From Salvia splendens (lineage: Eukaryota > Streptophyta > Magnoliopsida > Lamiales > Lamiaceae): 64,000 nucleotides of DNA. The DNA lies in assembly GCF_004379255.2 (NCBI RefSeq), contig NC_056039.1:26859883-26923882 (forward strand), written 5' to 3'. Position numbers and translations under genes: made by a program. The notes under the pieces are model-generated. The model made no database searches. It was not told the origin of the DNA and saw only the letters and a program-made list of their open reading frames with translations. This document shows positions 33,615 to 45,967 of this stretch, in pieces (the first letter of the stretch is position 1; each line of letters starts with the position of its first letter).

Positions 33615-36190
33615 CAACTTCTTGTGTGTTGCACTAGGTCATGTTTTTGTTTTTGTTATTGGAACTTTATATCTATCATAATGCAATGTTTGGTTTTTAT
33701 TTAAAGAAGTCAACTTTGTTTCAGGTGTGTTCTGATGAATTATTTTGTTTGTTCCAATTTTTTTTTCTAGGTCATAATGCAACGTTTTAGTAAAATAATG
33801 CACAAAAATGTCTATTGCAGAATTGATATCCGATTTTAATATTCCATGGACCCCTGAATTCTGGCGAAACGGTTAAATTAAAAAATTCACTTATTGGAAT
33901 AAATAATGCAGCCCGTTGATATGTCTTATTCAATACAAAATTTTAATTAATGATAATTTCTTGGTAAATAATGCAACGTTTTAATCAAATAATGCACTAA
34001 TTTATCTAATGTTGAATTTATATCCAGTTGAAATAAACCATGCACCCCTGAATTCTGTTGCAACGTTTATATCCACTTTAAATTTACCATGCATACTTCT
34101 TATAATGCATAATTAACTGTAAATAATGATGATATAATTACACATAAAGCTCAGACTTTGCATATACACAATTATTATCGTAACAAACACTATATTGCAA
34201 ATAATGACAGTCGATAAAGGAGTAATGCAAAGATTGTAAAACACAATGCACAATCTTTAATGCTGAATACAGACAATTTACGCAGTCTCAAAAGCATTAG
34301 CTAATATCCAAACGCACTTATTATGTTGCGAAAAAGTACAGTTTTAAATTGAAACATCTATCCGCATATCAGTTTACCCATTAACCAAGATCTCATTATA
34401 GCCGAACCAAGACTCACTCCAAACCATAATTCTCGTCAACTGGAATAGCATCGTCAACTGCATCGTCAATGTCTGATCTTAGCCGCTTCTCTGATATGGA
34501 ACAAACAAAGTAATACATCAAAACAATATCAATAAATCAGAATACATAATGGTGCTAGCTTTTTACAGATTAATGCATATATCATATGAAATAATGCATA
34601 ACACAACCTCATAATGCATTAAAAATTACTCATAATGCATTGTCTAAACACAAAAATGCACATGTGTTACATAAAAAATGTATTAAACAATATAAATAAT
34701 ACCACTCATATAATGCACACAATACTAAAAAAAATGCACTATTACTGATTCACAATGCAGTACCCGCACAATATAATAAAAAATTCATACTAACTGGGCA
34801 GCTATTACAACATACCCAATACCCTTACTAATGCATAATTTAGTAAACATAATGCATAAATTATGTTCCATAATGCACAGTCTATACTAAAAAATGCACA
34901 TATGTACTCATTCCTGAGTTTAGTCACTAAAACACACAACACCCTACATATTGCATAATTTACTGCACATAATGAATACCACTCATAAAATGCACAATAT
35001 ACTCCAACAAATGTACTACTACAGATTCTCAATGCAGTACCCACACAAATTAATAAACATATTTCATCCTGACTGAGTAAATATTAGTACACACCCAATG
35101 CGCTTATTAATGCATAATTTAGTAAACATAATGCATAAATCATGTTCAATAATGCACAGTACAAACTAAAAAAAAGCACATATGTACTATTTACTTATTG
35201 TAGTCACTAAAACACACAACACCATACATATTGCATACTTTTCTGCACATAATGACGGTGTCTGTATAGACATAATGCACTAATCAAACCATATAATATA
35301 TAAAAGTAAGCTTCAATGATTTACGTAAACAGTACACGCAATACCCATAAATTGCATCATATACTGCAGGTTATGTCAATAAATTTCTATATAATGCATT
35401 ACATATACAAAATAATGCAAGAATACTGACCAATAATATAGTACAACCAACGAATAATGCATCAGAACTAGGGAAACAATTATGTAACCTTCAGTATGTG
35501 TTCGTTGACTCTTGAAGGGTCTGTCTCTCTTCGTCATTGATGCTCTGTAATACACACCAACGAAATTTGTTAAATTCCTTCATCCAAATCGACAAAAAAC
35601 ATAGATATAACTCAATAATCAACCAAATCGTCATTACTGGACAGAATCGACATCACACTGAACACAAAATCGATAATTTCCAGAAACATCTACAAAATCC
35701 GTATGGTTTCAATTGGAAATATAGAACATATACCAAATACAACTCAACAATAAACTAAAAAAATTAAATAATGGACAGAACCCTAGATCAAAAGTTTACA
35801 ATTTCATTTTTTGCGGAAAAAAATTGACCCAATATATTAAATAATGGACAGTACCCTAAATTAAATGCCCCAAAACGAGTCAAGGAGTGTAGATTTGGGT
35901 AATATTTTACCACCGGTGGACTTTAATCGCCGGAATCTTGGATCGCTGCTGTCAATTCTTCACCCTCGATGAATGGCTAGGGTTTTAGAGAGTGGAGGGA
36001 GTGGGGAGAGTGGAATAGGTTGAGAGAGTAATGAATGAGAGAGGTTGAAGAGATGGATACGTTCAAATCCCTGAAAATTCGCAATTGTCAAAAATATGCC
36101 ACTTCGAATTTCTCCCATTTACTATATTGCCCCCATAATGCATAAGGTTAGGTTCTATAATGCAACGCGGACTGAGAATTTCAGCATCAA
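33615..36190. repeat. AATGCA-word array
   Basis: Dozens of AATGCA words, mostly as ATAATGCATAA, AATGCAC or CTCATAATGCAT, occur at irregular spacing on the plus strand, embedded in phrases such as TTAGTAAACATAATGCATAA and ACTAAAACACACAACACC. The latter phrases recur at about 34.80, 34.92, 35.09 and 35.20 kb. No frame or RNA gene was recognised. The words may be subterminal transposase-binding sites or degenerate satellite. Confidence 0.6.
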
Positions 36191-36370
36191 TGTGGTCCAT
36201 TGATTCATAGGATTTAATGGTTAATATTAAGAAGAGAAAAGGAGCTTAGGTATGAAAAGGAGAATAATGCTCCCCTATATATATATATATATATATATGA
36301 ACTTTACCTTAGATCGTTGTACACATAATAAACCCTAGACAAATTTGAATGAATCGAAAATGCTATACTA

Positions 36371-36624
36371 CTCCACCCGTCTCCCCTAAGATGACACACT
36401 TTTTTTAGTCTGTCCCAAATAAAATGACACATTTCTATTTTTGATAACTTTCTCTCTCCAATTAATACACTCAGTCATTTCCTCAATTAAATATTCAACT
36501 CTCTTTCTCTCTTCATTTAATACTTACACCCACTTTTTCTCTCTCCAATTAAAGACATTAACCAACAACTCCTAAAATCTCGTGACGATTATCAAACGTG
36601 TCATCTTAGCCGGCACGGAGGGAG
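36371..36624. mobile_element. Stowaway-type MITE
   Basis: Ends CTCCACCCGTCTCCCCTAAG and, reverse-complemented, CTCCCTCCGTGCCGGCTAAG are followed on both sides by ATGACAC. TA flanks are at 36369-36370 and 36625-36626. The body is 254 bp and non-coding. Confidence 0.8.
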
Positions 36625-36626
36625 TA

Positions 36627-37419
36627 TTACTTTTTGGTATGGAATAAAAATGGAAGTATTAAAGGGGCTCCTAAGTTTTTCTGCACCTAATTACCAACTA
36701 ATTATGTTGCGGTTTGAAAAAAATCTTTTCACCCACCACTGCAAACTTTGTTTAGAAAAAAATCACTGTCACTAACTACTTTGCTAATTAAATTATCTTC
36801 TTAATTCATCCCACGATATGAAATTACAAAATCATCCATCGTAGTTAATTTCATATGAGACAAATTCAGTTAACGGATCACTACTTGAAAAAAAGTTGCA
36901 TGGATGATAAGAGAAAAGAGGTACGAGAGTGAAAGCAAATGGTGTTCTTGATCCCATTCTTGATCCCCACACACAACTGGACTACTGGAGTACTGCCATT
37001 TTATTTTACTCCCCGAAATCACTTGAAACATTCTTCCGTTTTCCTTGCTGTGATTGGACTCGATTTTGATTTTGTGTTCAATCATCCATTTTCTCTCTCT
37101 CTCACTCACCAAACATCTCTCTTTGAATCCAAGTCTTCCTCACTTGTCGAACTCCGTTCTCATTTTCCAGTAGCCTTTGCTTTCATTGATAGTTACTGAT
37201 TTTGATTCAAGATTTGCTATCAAGCTTACTTTCTTTAAAAATCCATAGAATCTTGTCTTTCTTGTTCCGCGTTTGTTTCTCATTCTTCATATTCCTCTTT
37301 CTCTTCTTCCATAAACCCAATCTGTTTCTTCTTCTCCTGACCCTTATTTCTTGATTTCTTTTTGGGTTTCTTGAAATTTTTTACAGATGGGTTCGTCAAG
37401 TTCATGAGTTTGGTGTGCA
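36627..37419 (+). promoter_or_regulatory. Promoter and leader of the LRR kinase gene
   Basis: From about 37080 the sequence is CT-rich (TCTCTCTCTCTCACTCACC), typical of a plant leader. TTTTTTACAG at 37377-37386 looks like a splice acceptor, so a leader intron is possible. Two mini-frames precede the main ATG: 37387-37407 (ATG GGT TCG TCA AGT TCA TGA) and 37404-37430, which overlaps the main start in another frame. Confidence 0.45.
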
Positions 37420-40400
37420 ATGCTTGGTAGAAAGATGATATCTTTACCTTCAATTCAAGCTCTTTTGTTTGGTGTAGGACTCTTATTCGCAGATTGCTTC
37501 GCAGTTCCCATAAATGAAGGTAAACTTTCTAGCTTCCAAGACTTCACAGATCTTGATTTGTGATTTAATATTACTCTTCAAGAAGTGTAATCTTTACATG
37601 CATGATTTCTCTGACAAAATTTCTGGATTTTGCTATAGTTGAAGCTCTAACTGCTTTCAAGAGAGCTATTTTTGAGGACCCTTTGCTGGTGTTGTTAAAT
37701 TGGAACCCTGTGGTTTTAGACCCTTGTAATTGGGACGGCGTACATTGCTCGATTGCAGGAGACCATGTTGTAAAGATGTAAGGTTTCAACTTCAATATGC
37801 ATATGTTTAAAGCTATGATGCTTGGATATGCTACATTGCTTATAAAATGGAAATTCAATAGTATTGGTTTATGATTGAATTTTTGCAGTAATATATCTGA
37901 GGCATCTGTGAAAGGGTTTTTTGCACCAGAGTTTTACAAGCTCTCTGCCCTGCAAGAGTTGTGAGTTTTCCATCCCGTTACTAGTTTTCCTGTAAGTTTA
38001 TCACTGTGGCATGGCAATATGTTGATTAAGTCTCCCTCCTGGTTTGAACAGAATTTTGCATGGGAATTCGTTGATTGGTATAATACCCAAGGAGATTGGC
38101 CTGTTGACGAACCTCAAGGTATTGGATTTGGGGTCGAACCAGCTGACAGGTTCAATTCCGCACGAGATTGGAAACTTAACCAGTATCCAGAAAATGTCTG
38201 TGGGAAACTTGAGTTGGATATGAAGTTGCATTACTGATTTTGTATGATCTTTGTTGGTTTATACGTTTTCCTGTCTTTCCCTTCTCTGTGTTGCAGAAAC
38301 CTTCAGTCCAATGTGCTGACTGGAAAATTGCCGTATGAACTTGGTATGCTGAGGTATCTTGAGGAACTTCGGCTGGATAGAAACAAGTTAATAGGAACTA
38401 TCCCTGCTGCAAATAGCTCTCAGTTTTCGGCCATCAAGCATGGAATGTAAGTAGGGAGCTTTATCTATACTCAAATATAGTGCTATCTTGTGCTTCATCC
38501 CAATCAGTCACTGGTCTAGTTTTTCATATGATTATCTTGCTCAGTAACAACTAACACGACTCATCTATATAATTTGATTAGTGGTTTTTGTTGAACCGAG
38601 AGCAAGCAATACGTTTGCTATAGATGGTATATTTTTTTGTTCAGCTATCAATACCAAAATTCTGTAGATGTTTGCATTGGAAATCAAGTAACATGTTCGT
38701 TGGCAAATTTCTTAGCGCCTGCATTGCATTTACTAGTCTACGAGTGCATGTTTTGTTCCAAGAATGATATCATAACGTCGTTTCTCACTGGCTTCTTTTA
38801 GGTATGCTTCGAATGCCAGCCAACTGGGATTCTGCGGAGCCTCCCAATTGAAAGTGATTGACTTAGCACACAACTTTTTGGTTGGAAACATACCCCATTG
38901 CTTGGACTATCTGCCTAGGTACTTGATGTATATTACCATATATTGTTCATTGTATGTATTCCTTTGCCATTATTTTCATTGTTAACGTTCTTGGTTTATT
39001 TTATAATAGATCAAGTTTTCAGGGAAATTGCCTTCAAGATAAAGATGCTAAGCAGCGCCCTGCTACACAATGCGGTAAATGTCGCCGCTTCATGATTAAA
39101 ACTATCCTCTTCAGTTCATTAAAGTTGTGATGATATATATGTACAATGACTTTTGGAATGTGAGTATGTAATGGGAGTTTTTGCCTTTTTGGTGGATCGA
39201 GACTTGTTACAATCATGTGAAAGCCTTTGAATTTAAGTAACGGTTGAACTTTAAACTTCCATTACAGGTGCACATGCTGCTTCACCGAATAAAACACACG
39301 CAGGAATGAACATGACGCACAATGCTACTGAAGTTAGGTCGTCGAGACATCAATCGAAAAACTCAAAACCAGTGTGGATCTTGGTTCTTGAAACCGTGAC
39401 AGGGCTCGTGATTGGTTTGCTCTTCGTTTTTGCTGTTTTTACTGTTGTGCACATGTGGAAGAGAAGAAGACTTTCAATAATCATTCCGTGGAAGAAGTCT
39501 TCAAGTACAAAAGATTGCATGACCATGTATACAGGTTTGTCTCAGTGTGGAGAGTTTCTGCCTCAATCTATGATTATGAAAACATTGTAGATTAAGTCAA
39601 TTGGTCGTGTAGACTCTGAAGCTACGAGGGAGGTTGTGAGTTATAGCCGAGAAGAACTTGAGTTAGCCTGTGAGGATTTCAGCAACATCATCGGTTCATC
39701 TCAAGATAGTGTGGTATACAAAGGCACTATGAAAGGTGGCCTTGAGATTGCAGTGATATCTTTTTGTATAAAAGAAGATCAATGGACAGGCTATCTGGAG
39801 CTTTATTTTCAAAATGAGGTATCGTCTTTCTTGACAAAATAAAACAATTACATGGCGCTTCAACGAGCATATCCGATAATCTTGAAATTGATCGACTACA
39901 AACTGTGTTTGTGGATCAGGTGGCTGATTTATCTAGATTAAATCATGAAAACACTGGAAAACTGCTTGGCTATTGCAGAGTAAGCCGCCCATTTACGAGG
40001 ATGCTGGTATTCGAGTATGCCTCTAACGGGACACTTCACGAACACCTTCACTGTAAGTTCCTTCCTTTGGTAAACAATGTCCTGCAATAGAATAACTTAA
40101 ATGAACCTACTTCATAAATTTTCTGCAGATGGAGAAGGAAGCCAGTTTTCTTGGACACGGCGAATGAAAATTATCATTGGCATTGCTCGGGGGCTGAAAT
40201 ATCTCCACACGCAGCTTGATCCTCCATTTACTATCTTGGAGTTGAATTCCAGTTCTGTCTATCTGACTGATGACTTCACCCCTAAGGTGAGGCTACGAAG
40301 CCCGCCTACTTACCTAACCGCATTGACTGTATAAATCTTTAAGTTGTGGTGATTGCATTTCTCTCAACGTGTGCAGCTCGTTGATTTTGAATGCTGGAAA

Positions 40401-40906
40401 ACAATTATCTCCAGGTCGGAGAAGAGCTCAGCCACGATAAGCAACGAAGGCGCGGTTTGCATCCACCCGAGCTCTTTAGAGGGTCGTCATGTAGACGTAC
40501 AGGGCAACATCTACGCGTTTGGGATTCTTTTACTCGAAATCGTGAGTGGACGGCCACCATATTGCAACGAGAAAGGCTGCTTATTCGATTGGGTGAGTGA
40601 TCATGTCCAACTTTTCTACTTGGTAACCATCATGAACACGGGGTCTATCACTTTAAACTGCAGGCAATAGAGTTTTTGGAATTCCCGGATATGATGGCAT
40701 ACGCAGTTGATCGAGAGCTGAAGCATTTCCAATATGAGGACCTCAAAGTGATATACGAGGTGGTGAGCCTGTGCATTCATCCTAAATTTAACCGGAGGAA
40801 GACTGTGAGCGAGTTGTGCTTGATGCTGGAGAACGGGATCGACACATCCATATCAGGGGAGATGAAGTCGTCGGTGGCTTGGGCCGAGCTCACGCTTGCC
40901 TCATGA
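37420..40906 (+). CDS. LRR receptor-like pseudokinase, 13 exons
   Basis: Exons 37420-37519, 37639-37777, 37889-37960, 38052-38195, 38297-38446, 38802-38918, 39010-39074, 39268-39534, 39613-39818, 39920-40052, 40129-40286, 40377-40592 and 40664-40906 join in frame to 669 residues. Domain order: signal peptide (1-29); LRR N-terminal cap with DPCNWDGVHC; about three or four LRRs (LILHGNSLIGIIPKEIG, LTGSIPHEIG, LTGKLPYELG); a Ser/Asn-rich juxtamembrane stretch; membrane helix about 298-323 followed by KRRR; kinase-like domain from about 350. Catalytic residues are degenerate: the ATP-lysine region reads EIAVISFCIKE, the HRD loop reads ILELNSSSVYL with no HRD, and DFG is D520-F-E. The ending SSVAWAELTLAS and HPSSLEGRHVDVQGNIYAFG match the At1g63430/At5g41180 group. 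It is likely a plasma-membrane receptor that signals through partners rather than its own kinase activity. Its 3' end converges on NOB1. Confidence 0.88.
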
Positions 40907-41621
40907 TAGGCTCCTCCGACCCAATGCTGTACATGTCAAGATATAGTACCCTGATACTCGATTTTTTAACCTTTGCTGATTGATACCATTACGTGACACT
41001 AGTCGGTGTCCTGTGTGTAATGTGCAGTAGTAGGTCCCACTCGTCGCATGATCACGCATGGGTGGTGTAACCGTAGGTTACCGCGACATCATAGGTGGCT
41101 TAGAAGCTCTCATTGTTTGTATATTTGAGGCCATTTTAAGACGGGAGATTTAGGTTTGATACTTTGGTTAGAGTCTAACATGTTATGACAATGATTGTCT
41201 GTTTTTCAATTTCATCCGATCTTGTCAATTTGTAATTCTTCTTTAAGATTGTCCGTTACCTTACTTGAAGAGATAATCTATAAGTATACTTTATACTTTA
41301 AATGAATAAACTAAACATCTTTCGTTACCTTATTTGATGAGATAATTGATAAATACTATACTTTAAACTTTGAATAAATGATCATGTTTAGTGTGGTTTT
41401 GTGAAACTTCACAAAACTAAACTAAGTAGATAGAGTTTTGCTAACACAATGAACCATGACTCATTTGAAGTATCCAAAAACCTATCAGAGCAAAACTTGA
41501 TTACATCACAACAGAGAAGGAAAAGGAAAAGGAAAAAAAAATCACTGACTCATCTCGTCTCGAACATTAACCACAACAAAATCGATGCATTTAAGCAAAA
41601 GTAGATATAGAAGTATGGTGC
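40907..41621. other. Convergent 3' region between LRR kinase and NOB1
   Basis: Both neighbours end toward this 715-bp stretch, so it holds two 3' UTRs and terminators. About 41245-41390 contains two direct copies of a ~75-bp segment (TCCGTTACCTTACTTGAAGA; TTCGTTACCTTATTTGATGA; each followed by GATAATYKATAARTAYAC). Confidence 0.45.
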
Positions 41622-44606
41622 TTAGCATTTTCGAGGGGCATAACGGATGTCGTTGGGGTTCCTCTTCCCGCTGAAGACAGCAAGTGCTTTCCTAACCGGA
41701 GGCTGGAGTGGAGCTTTCTTATCATTGTGGTGGAGGAAAATGTCATCTGGTATAAAGAAATCGTCGTCCTGCAGAACATCAAGTTCAAGTAATGGATTGA
41801 GCCAACATCTTACACTCAAAAAACAAGAAATATAATGTAATTGATGAAATAGATTAAACAACAAACCTGCTTATTCTTCTTCTTTGTCTTTGGATACAGA
41901 AACTTCTGCGGAAGCTGATCCTCACGTAATATAGGGTTCTTTGTAATTGCATCTCTACCACCTTGAGGTAGAGGCAGTGAATACTGAAAAGGGATATCAC
42001 ACAACAAAGTTTGGTCAGATTTCTGCAAAAGTTTGGATCATAACTGTAAACAGAATCAATTCGGAATCTTACAGAAGATGCTGATAAACAAAGCGCAGAG
42101 ACAACAAACAAGAAATTACATAGCACATCTTAAGAAACCAAACACACTCAGCGTTCTAAATAACAAATACAAGCAGCCTTCAAAGTATCATATTAATGCA
42201 TCAACAGAAGAGACTATTCAAAGAATGAGAATGAGAATAAGATTACCTAAAGGAAAAATTCCATATTTTGTAGTACTTTTAAGTTTTCTAAATTGGGTCA
42301 CACTACTTTAATTTGTTATTAAAAACTGAATCTTTGTTTACTCATCCATGTTAAGTTAGGTACTATTGCTCCAAAAGCAAGAAAGGACACAATTTGAAAT
42401 AGTAATTTGCTTTTATCAAAAGTGGAGTTCTTAAACCCATTTAACAAAGGAAAAGAAATGGAGAAATTCATTACTTGTTATTTTGTCAAGACAAAAATAT
42501 TTATTCAGAAACAGCAACCTGCAAAGGCTTTGATGTTTAAAGAACAAAGTGCAGACAAGATGGTTGTATAAAGAAGTTACTGCTACCTTTGTTCCACGTA
42601 AGGATACGCGTGGTCGACGTGTGGCCAATATAATACCATTGTCACTAACCGTAACAGCAACCTTTCGTAATGTGCCGCCATTCCCACATGTGGGACAGAA
42701 AATCTTACCGATTTCTGTAGTCACCTTAGAACAAGCATGGCATTTGAGCACCCACCTAGAGAAAGAGAAAGAATATCAGGTTGACATCCATATCATAAAT
42801 ATAGTAAATTATAAATCGATTCCAAAATGTGCTCTTTCGAATAATATATTTACTGATCCCATCCATTCTTGTTTTCTCCAGCTTCAGAATTGATACCATA
42901 TATTTACACGAATACTTATTTTCTCCATCTATTCAGACTACTGAGAGTAACACTTAGAGAACAGAATCTAGAGCTATCCATACTCATACCTGTGAAGCTC
43001 GCGAATCTGCATTCCTCCAGGGGCCAGAAGTCTTAAACCCATCTGAAGAAGCACATTTTGCATTGCATAATCAGCAGTTATGCAAGCGACACTAGACTCG
43101 GATAAGGATCTAAGAGTCCAGCTCTGTTCGCTACTTATATCATCTGTATGCCATGTATCAGCATCTTCATTTGTCTGACTGGAAGAATCTATTGCCTCTA
43201 CCCCACCGAATTCATCTCTTTGAGAAGGAAGATTATCCCTCTCACCATTTTGAGAAGACATCAAGCATTCTTCATCCAATTTCATCTTATTTATACCTTC
43301 AGAGACATCTGCATTTCCGTTACCATCCTTACAGAAACCATTAACCGTTTGCTCATAATTTTCATCCACAACAAGCTCTGGACATGTGTCATCATCGATG
43401 TTTTCAGCATCTGGATTACCCAGTGTGTCTTGTTGTACAGACAAAGCATCGCTCATGTCACGTCTAGCTTTTCTCCTGAGAAATCTTCTATGAGTACTTC
43501 GACTAACTGCAGGTCGCCAATCATCAGAGTTTTCATCAGATTGACCTAGCGATGCATCAATACCACCAGCCACCATCTTTTTCCCATCAATTTTAACCTC
43601 GCTCTTCTTCTTCGGATAGTATCTCTTGGGTTTTTCAAAACCATCACCGTCCTCCTGGTTTCCCGCACACGACCTACCATCGTGACTGGAAGCATCCTCC
43701 ATACTAACTTGACCCTCTGGAATAGCACCGAGGCTCAAATCTTTGAGGGGCAAAATTCTAGAATCGGCATGTGATCCATTGTCTTCAGCATGGTCTAGCG
43801 CTTCCCATTCCTCGAGATTAGGGACATTAGAACCCCATCCCGGCAAGTCCTTTTCTGGAAGCCTTTTAACGTTAACTGCATGAATGGCGGGCGGGTTGTC
43901 TCTGAGATGCTGAGTCCCATGGATTTGGGCCTCGAGTGTGTAGGTCAAGGCAATGAGCTTCAAGTCCACATCCGAAAGTGTTTGCAAATCACCCGTAGCC
44001 CTAGCAAAGCTGGCCACTGTAAAATAACAAATTGAGTAAGAAAACTACTTTACATTAAAAGCTTTGAGCTTAATATTACCAAATCCACTAGCAGTAGCAG
44101 CAACAATATTCCATTCTCCTAGTTATGCACTTTTTAGTAATGTAAAGATCCCTTTTTAAATTGAAACTATGATTTATAATCGAACATCCAAAAACTATGA
44201 TTTAAAACCGAACCTCATAAAAATAGCACAAAACTGAAGCAGATTTCTATTTTATGTAATAAATGAAGAAAAAATCACCTTTCTTAAGAGCATCAGGTGA
44301 AGGCTCGAGAGTATCAACAGTGAAGGGCAGAAAGTGGAGGGCGTGGCGAGAGGCGGGATCGCGAATTTCGGTGATGACCTCGGCGACGGAGACGAAGCGG
44401 TCGGCGGAGTGGAGGAGCTTCTCTCCTCCCTGGATTATGGCGTTGGCGTCAACAACTGCCACCGCGATTCCTTTTGTTGATGAGCAGCTCCCCACCAATT
44501 TTTGGGCGATAAATTCATTTGGTTGTTGCTTTTTCTGTGGTTTCTGCGGGGGTTGCTGCTTGAGGATATTGCTCCAGCACGTCGGCGGCGGAGCTTGTAC
44601 TTCCAT
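41622..44606 (-). CDS. NOB1: NOB1 pre-18S rRNA endonuclease, 5 exons
   Basis: Exons on the minus strand are 44606-44279, 44016-42990, 42755-42587, 41983-41867 and 41768-41622, giving 595 residues in frame. A PIN-type nuclease domain occupies about 45-160, with acidic residues D53 (VVDANAI), E80 (VITEIRDP) and D125 (LSDVDLKL) in the expected places. A long acidic, low-complexity insert follows (about 185-430), including PKRYYPKKKS and SVACITADYAMQNVLLQMGL. The zinc ribbon is C457-x2-C460-x11-C472-x2-C475. The C-terminus carries the conserved basic NOB1 segments: YSLPLPQGG, LREDQLPQKFLYPKTKKKNK and GKRNPNDIRYAPRKC. NOB1 cleaves 20S pre-rRNA at the 3' end of 18S rRNA during cytoplasmic 40S maturation, working with PNO1. 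The length is close to the Arabidopsis protein (At5g41190, about 600 residues as I recall). It starts at the first ATG, in a leader with a GAAGAA repeat. Confidence 0.93.
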
Positions 44607-45032
44607 GGTAGAGAGGGATACAGAAGAAGAAGAAGAAGAATGGGAAAACGATAAACCCTATGATATTTTAGTTTTATAATATATTATGAAAATTGGGCCT
44701 ATATTCTAACTGGGCCGAATACTAGTCCTATAATATATTAGGAAACTTAGGCTTATATTCTAATTGGCCGAATAATAAAGGGACTTCTTCATTAATTAAA
44801 AATTGAATATGTTTCTATCTATTAAAATTATAATGATTTGATTTTGTAATTTAAAAAGAAAATTTAAATCAATCTATTTTTAACTTTTTCGATTAGGATT
44901 TCTTAGTTTAGGGATTGGATATGACATCTACAATAAGTACGTGACCAGAAAAAATTCTTTCTAAAATTTAATTTTGCTTTATATTTTTAATATTAAATTT
45001 TGATTTGCACATATGAACATAAGAAAATAATA
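44607..45032 (-). promoter_or_regulatory. NOB1 promoter region
   Basis: Directly upstream of the NOB1 ATG are GAAGAAGAAGAAGAA and AACGATAAACCCTATGA (a telo-box-like word). Two direct copies of a ~65-bp segment with TATAATATATTA, TTATATTCTAAYTGG and CCGAATA lie at about 44682-44800. Beyond this the sequence is AT-rich up to the Stowaway MITE. Confidence 0.4.
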
Positions 45033-45633
45033 CTTCCTCCGTCCATGAAAAATAGAGCACATTTGTCATTTTTGGTTGTCCATATAAAATAGAGCACATT
45101 TAAAAATTGAAAGTTTTCAACAACTTCACTCTTACTTTTTTCCCTTCTCTCTTACTCCCTCCATCCCACTACAAGTGATGAGTTTCTTTTGGGCACGAGA
45201 TTTAAGGAAATGGTATTTGTTGAGTTAAAGTGGAGTGAATTAAGTATGAGAGAGGAAAAAGTAGGAGAGATAAAGATAGAATAAAATAAGAAAGATAGAA
45301 AAAAGTAAAAGAGATAGAATAAAGTAAGAGGGAGAAAATATTTTATTTTTTGCTAAAAGAGAAAATCAATCATTTGTAGTGGGACAACCCACCCAAAATG
45401 GAAAGTTGATCACTTGTGGTGGGATGGATGAAGTATTAATAATATGGACCCCACATTCCACTAACAATACTTCTCTCTTGCTTTTTTTTGCTTCTCTCTT
45501 ACTAATAATATGGACCTCACATTCCAGTAATACTACTTGTCTCTTACTTTTTTTCCTTCTCTCTTACTTTATCATTTTCACATTAAAACTCGCGTTATTC
45601 ACAATGTGTCCTATTTTTCATGGATAGAGGGAG
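45033..45633. mobile_element. Stowaway-type MITE containing another
   Basis: Outer ends CTTCCTCCGTCCATGAAAAA and, reverse-complemented, CTCCCTCTATCCATGAAAAA are flanked by TA at 45031-45032 and 45634-45635. The inner Stowaway at 45155-45433 splits it. A phrase with CTTCTCTCTTACT and AATATGGACC is repeated three times in the right arm. Confidence 0.8.
45155..45433. mobile_element. Nested Stowaway-type MITE
   Basis: Ends CTCCCTCCATCCCACTACAA and, reverse-complemented, CTTCATCCATCCCACCACAA, then GTGAT, are flanked by TA (45153-45154 and 45434-45435). It is the same family as the inner element at 20402-20653 (shared TTTCTTTTSGGCACG and AAAGTTGATCACTTG words). Confidence 0.8.
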
Positions 45634-45967
45634 TACACTACGCTTGTGAGAACCTTATAAAAGCAATATTCTCTGATACATCTAACATCCCAAAATAGGG
45701 TCTAGTAGAAAGTCATTTTCCGACATGAAATCGCCAGGAGAAATTATTAAAAATATTGCATGGAATAATTGATATGATTCAATAAAACTATGTATAAAAT
45801 TTAGGAGTTAAAAGTATACAATTAGAGCTTTAGTGAATAAGAATAATGAAAAGAATTTTTAGTAACTAAATAGAACATTTTGAATAAATGATCATACGGT
45901 TTCAAAAGCAATTTGTTACGTAATTAAACTAGAAATTAAATACATGTTGGTATAAATAAATGCCACA

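Larger units (their letters stand above)
30921..36277. mobile_element. Large non-autonomous element in a (TA)n tract
   Basis: Both edges abut TATATATA runs (about 30907-30921 and 36277-36298). The left edge reads AGGGATGTATTCATTTCTTT and the reverse-complemented right edge AGGGGAGCATTATTCTCCTT; they align imperfectly over about 40 bp, including CTCCTTTT. The left arm has GATCTCAGCCGTTGATTT, a phrase frequent near plant transposon ends. The interior contains no transposase. It is built of repeated AATGCA words (ATAATGCAC, CATAATGCATAA) on the plus strand throughout, a set of about nine 95-bp units on the left, and two exon-like fragments of host genes. Structure fits a gene-capturing non-autonomous DNA transposon; the class (Helitron, Mutator-like or a TA-microsatellite-targeting MITE like rice Micron) is not settled. 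Confidence 0.6.

Noticed and set aside
34540..35470. CRISPR-like array from the regular AATGCA words
   Set aside because: Eukaryotic context, 6-base words at irregular spacing and no uniform repeat or spacer lengths.
30907..36298. Helitron assignment for the AATGCA element
   Set aside because: I could not find a convincing 5' TC and a 3' CTRR end with a preceding hairpin; the class is left open.
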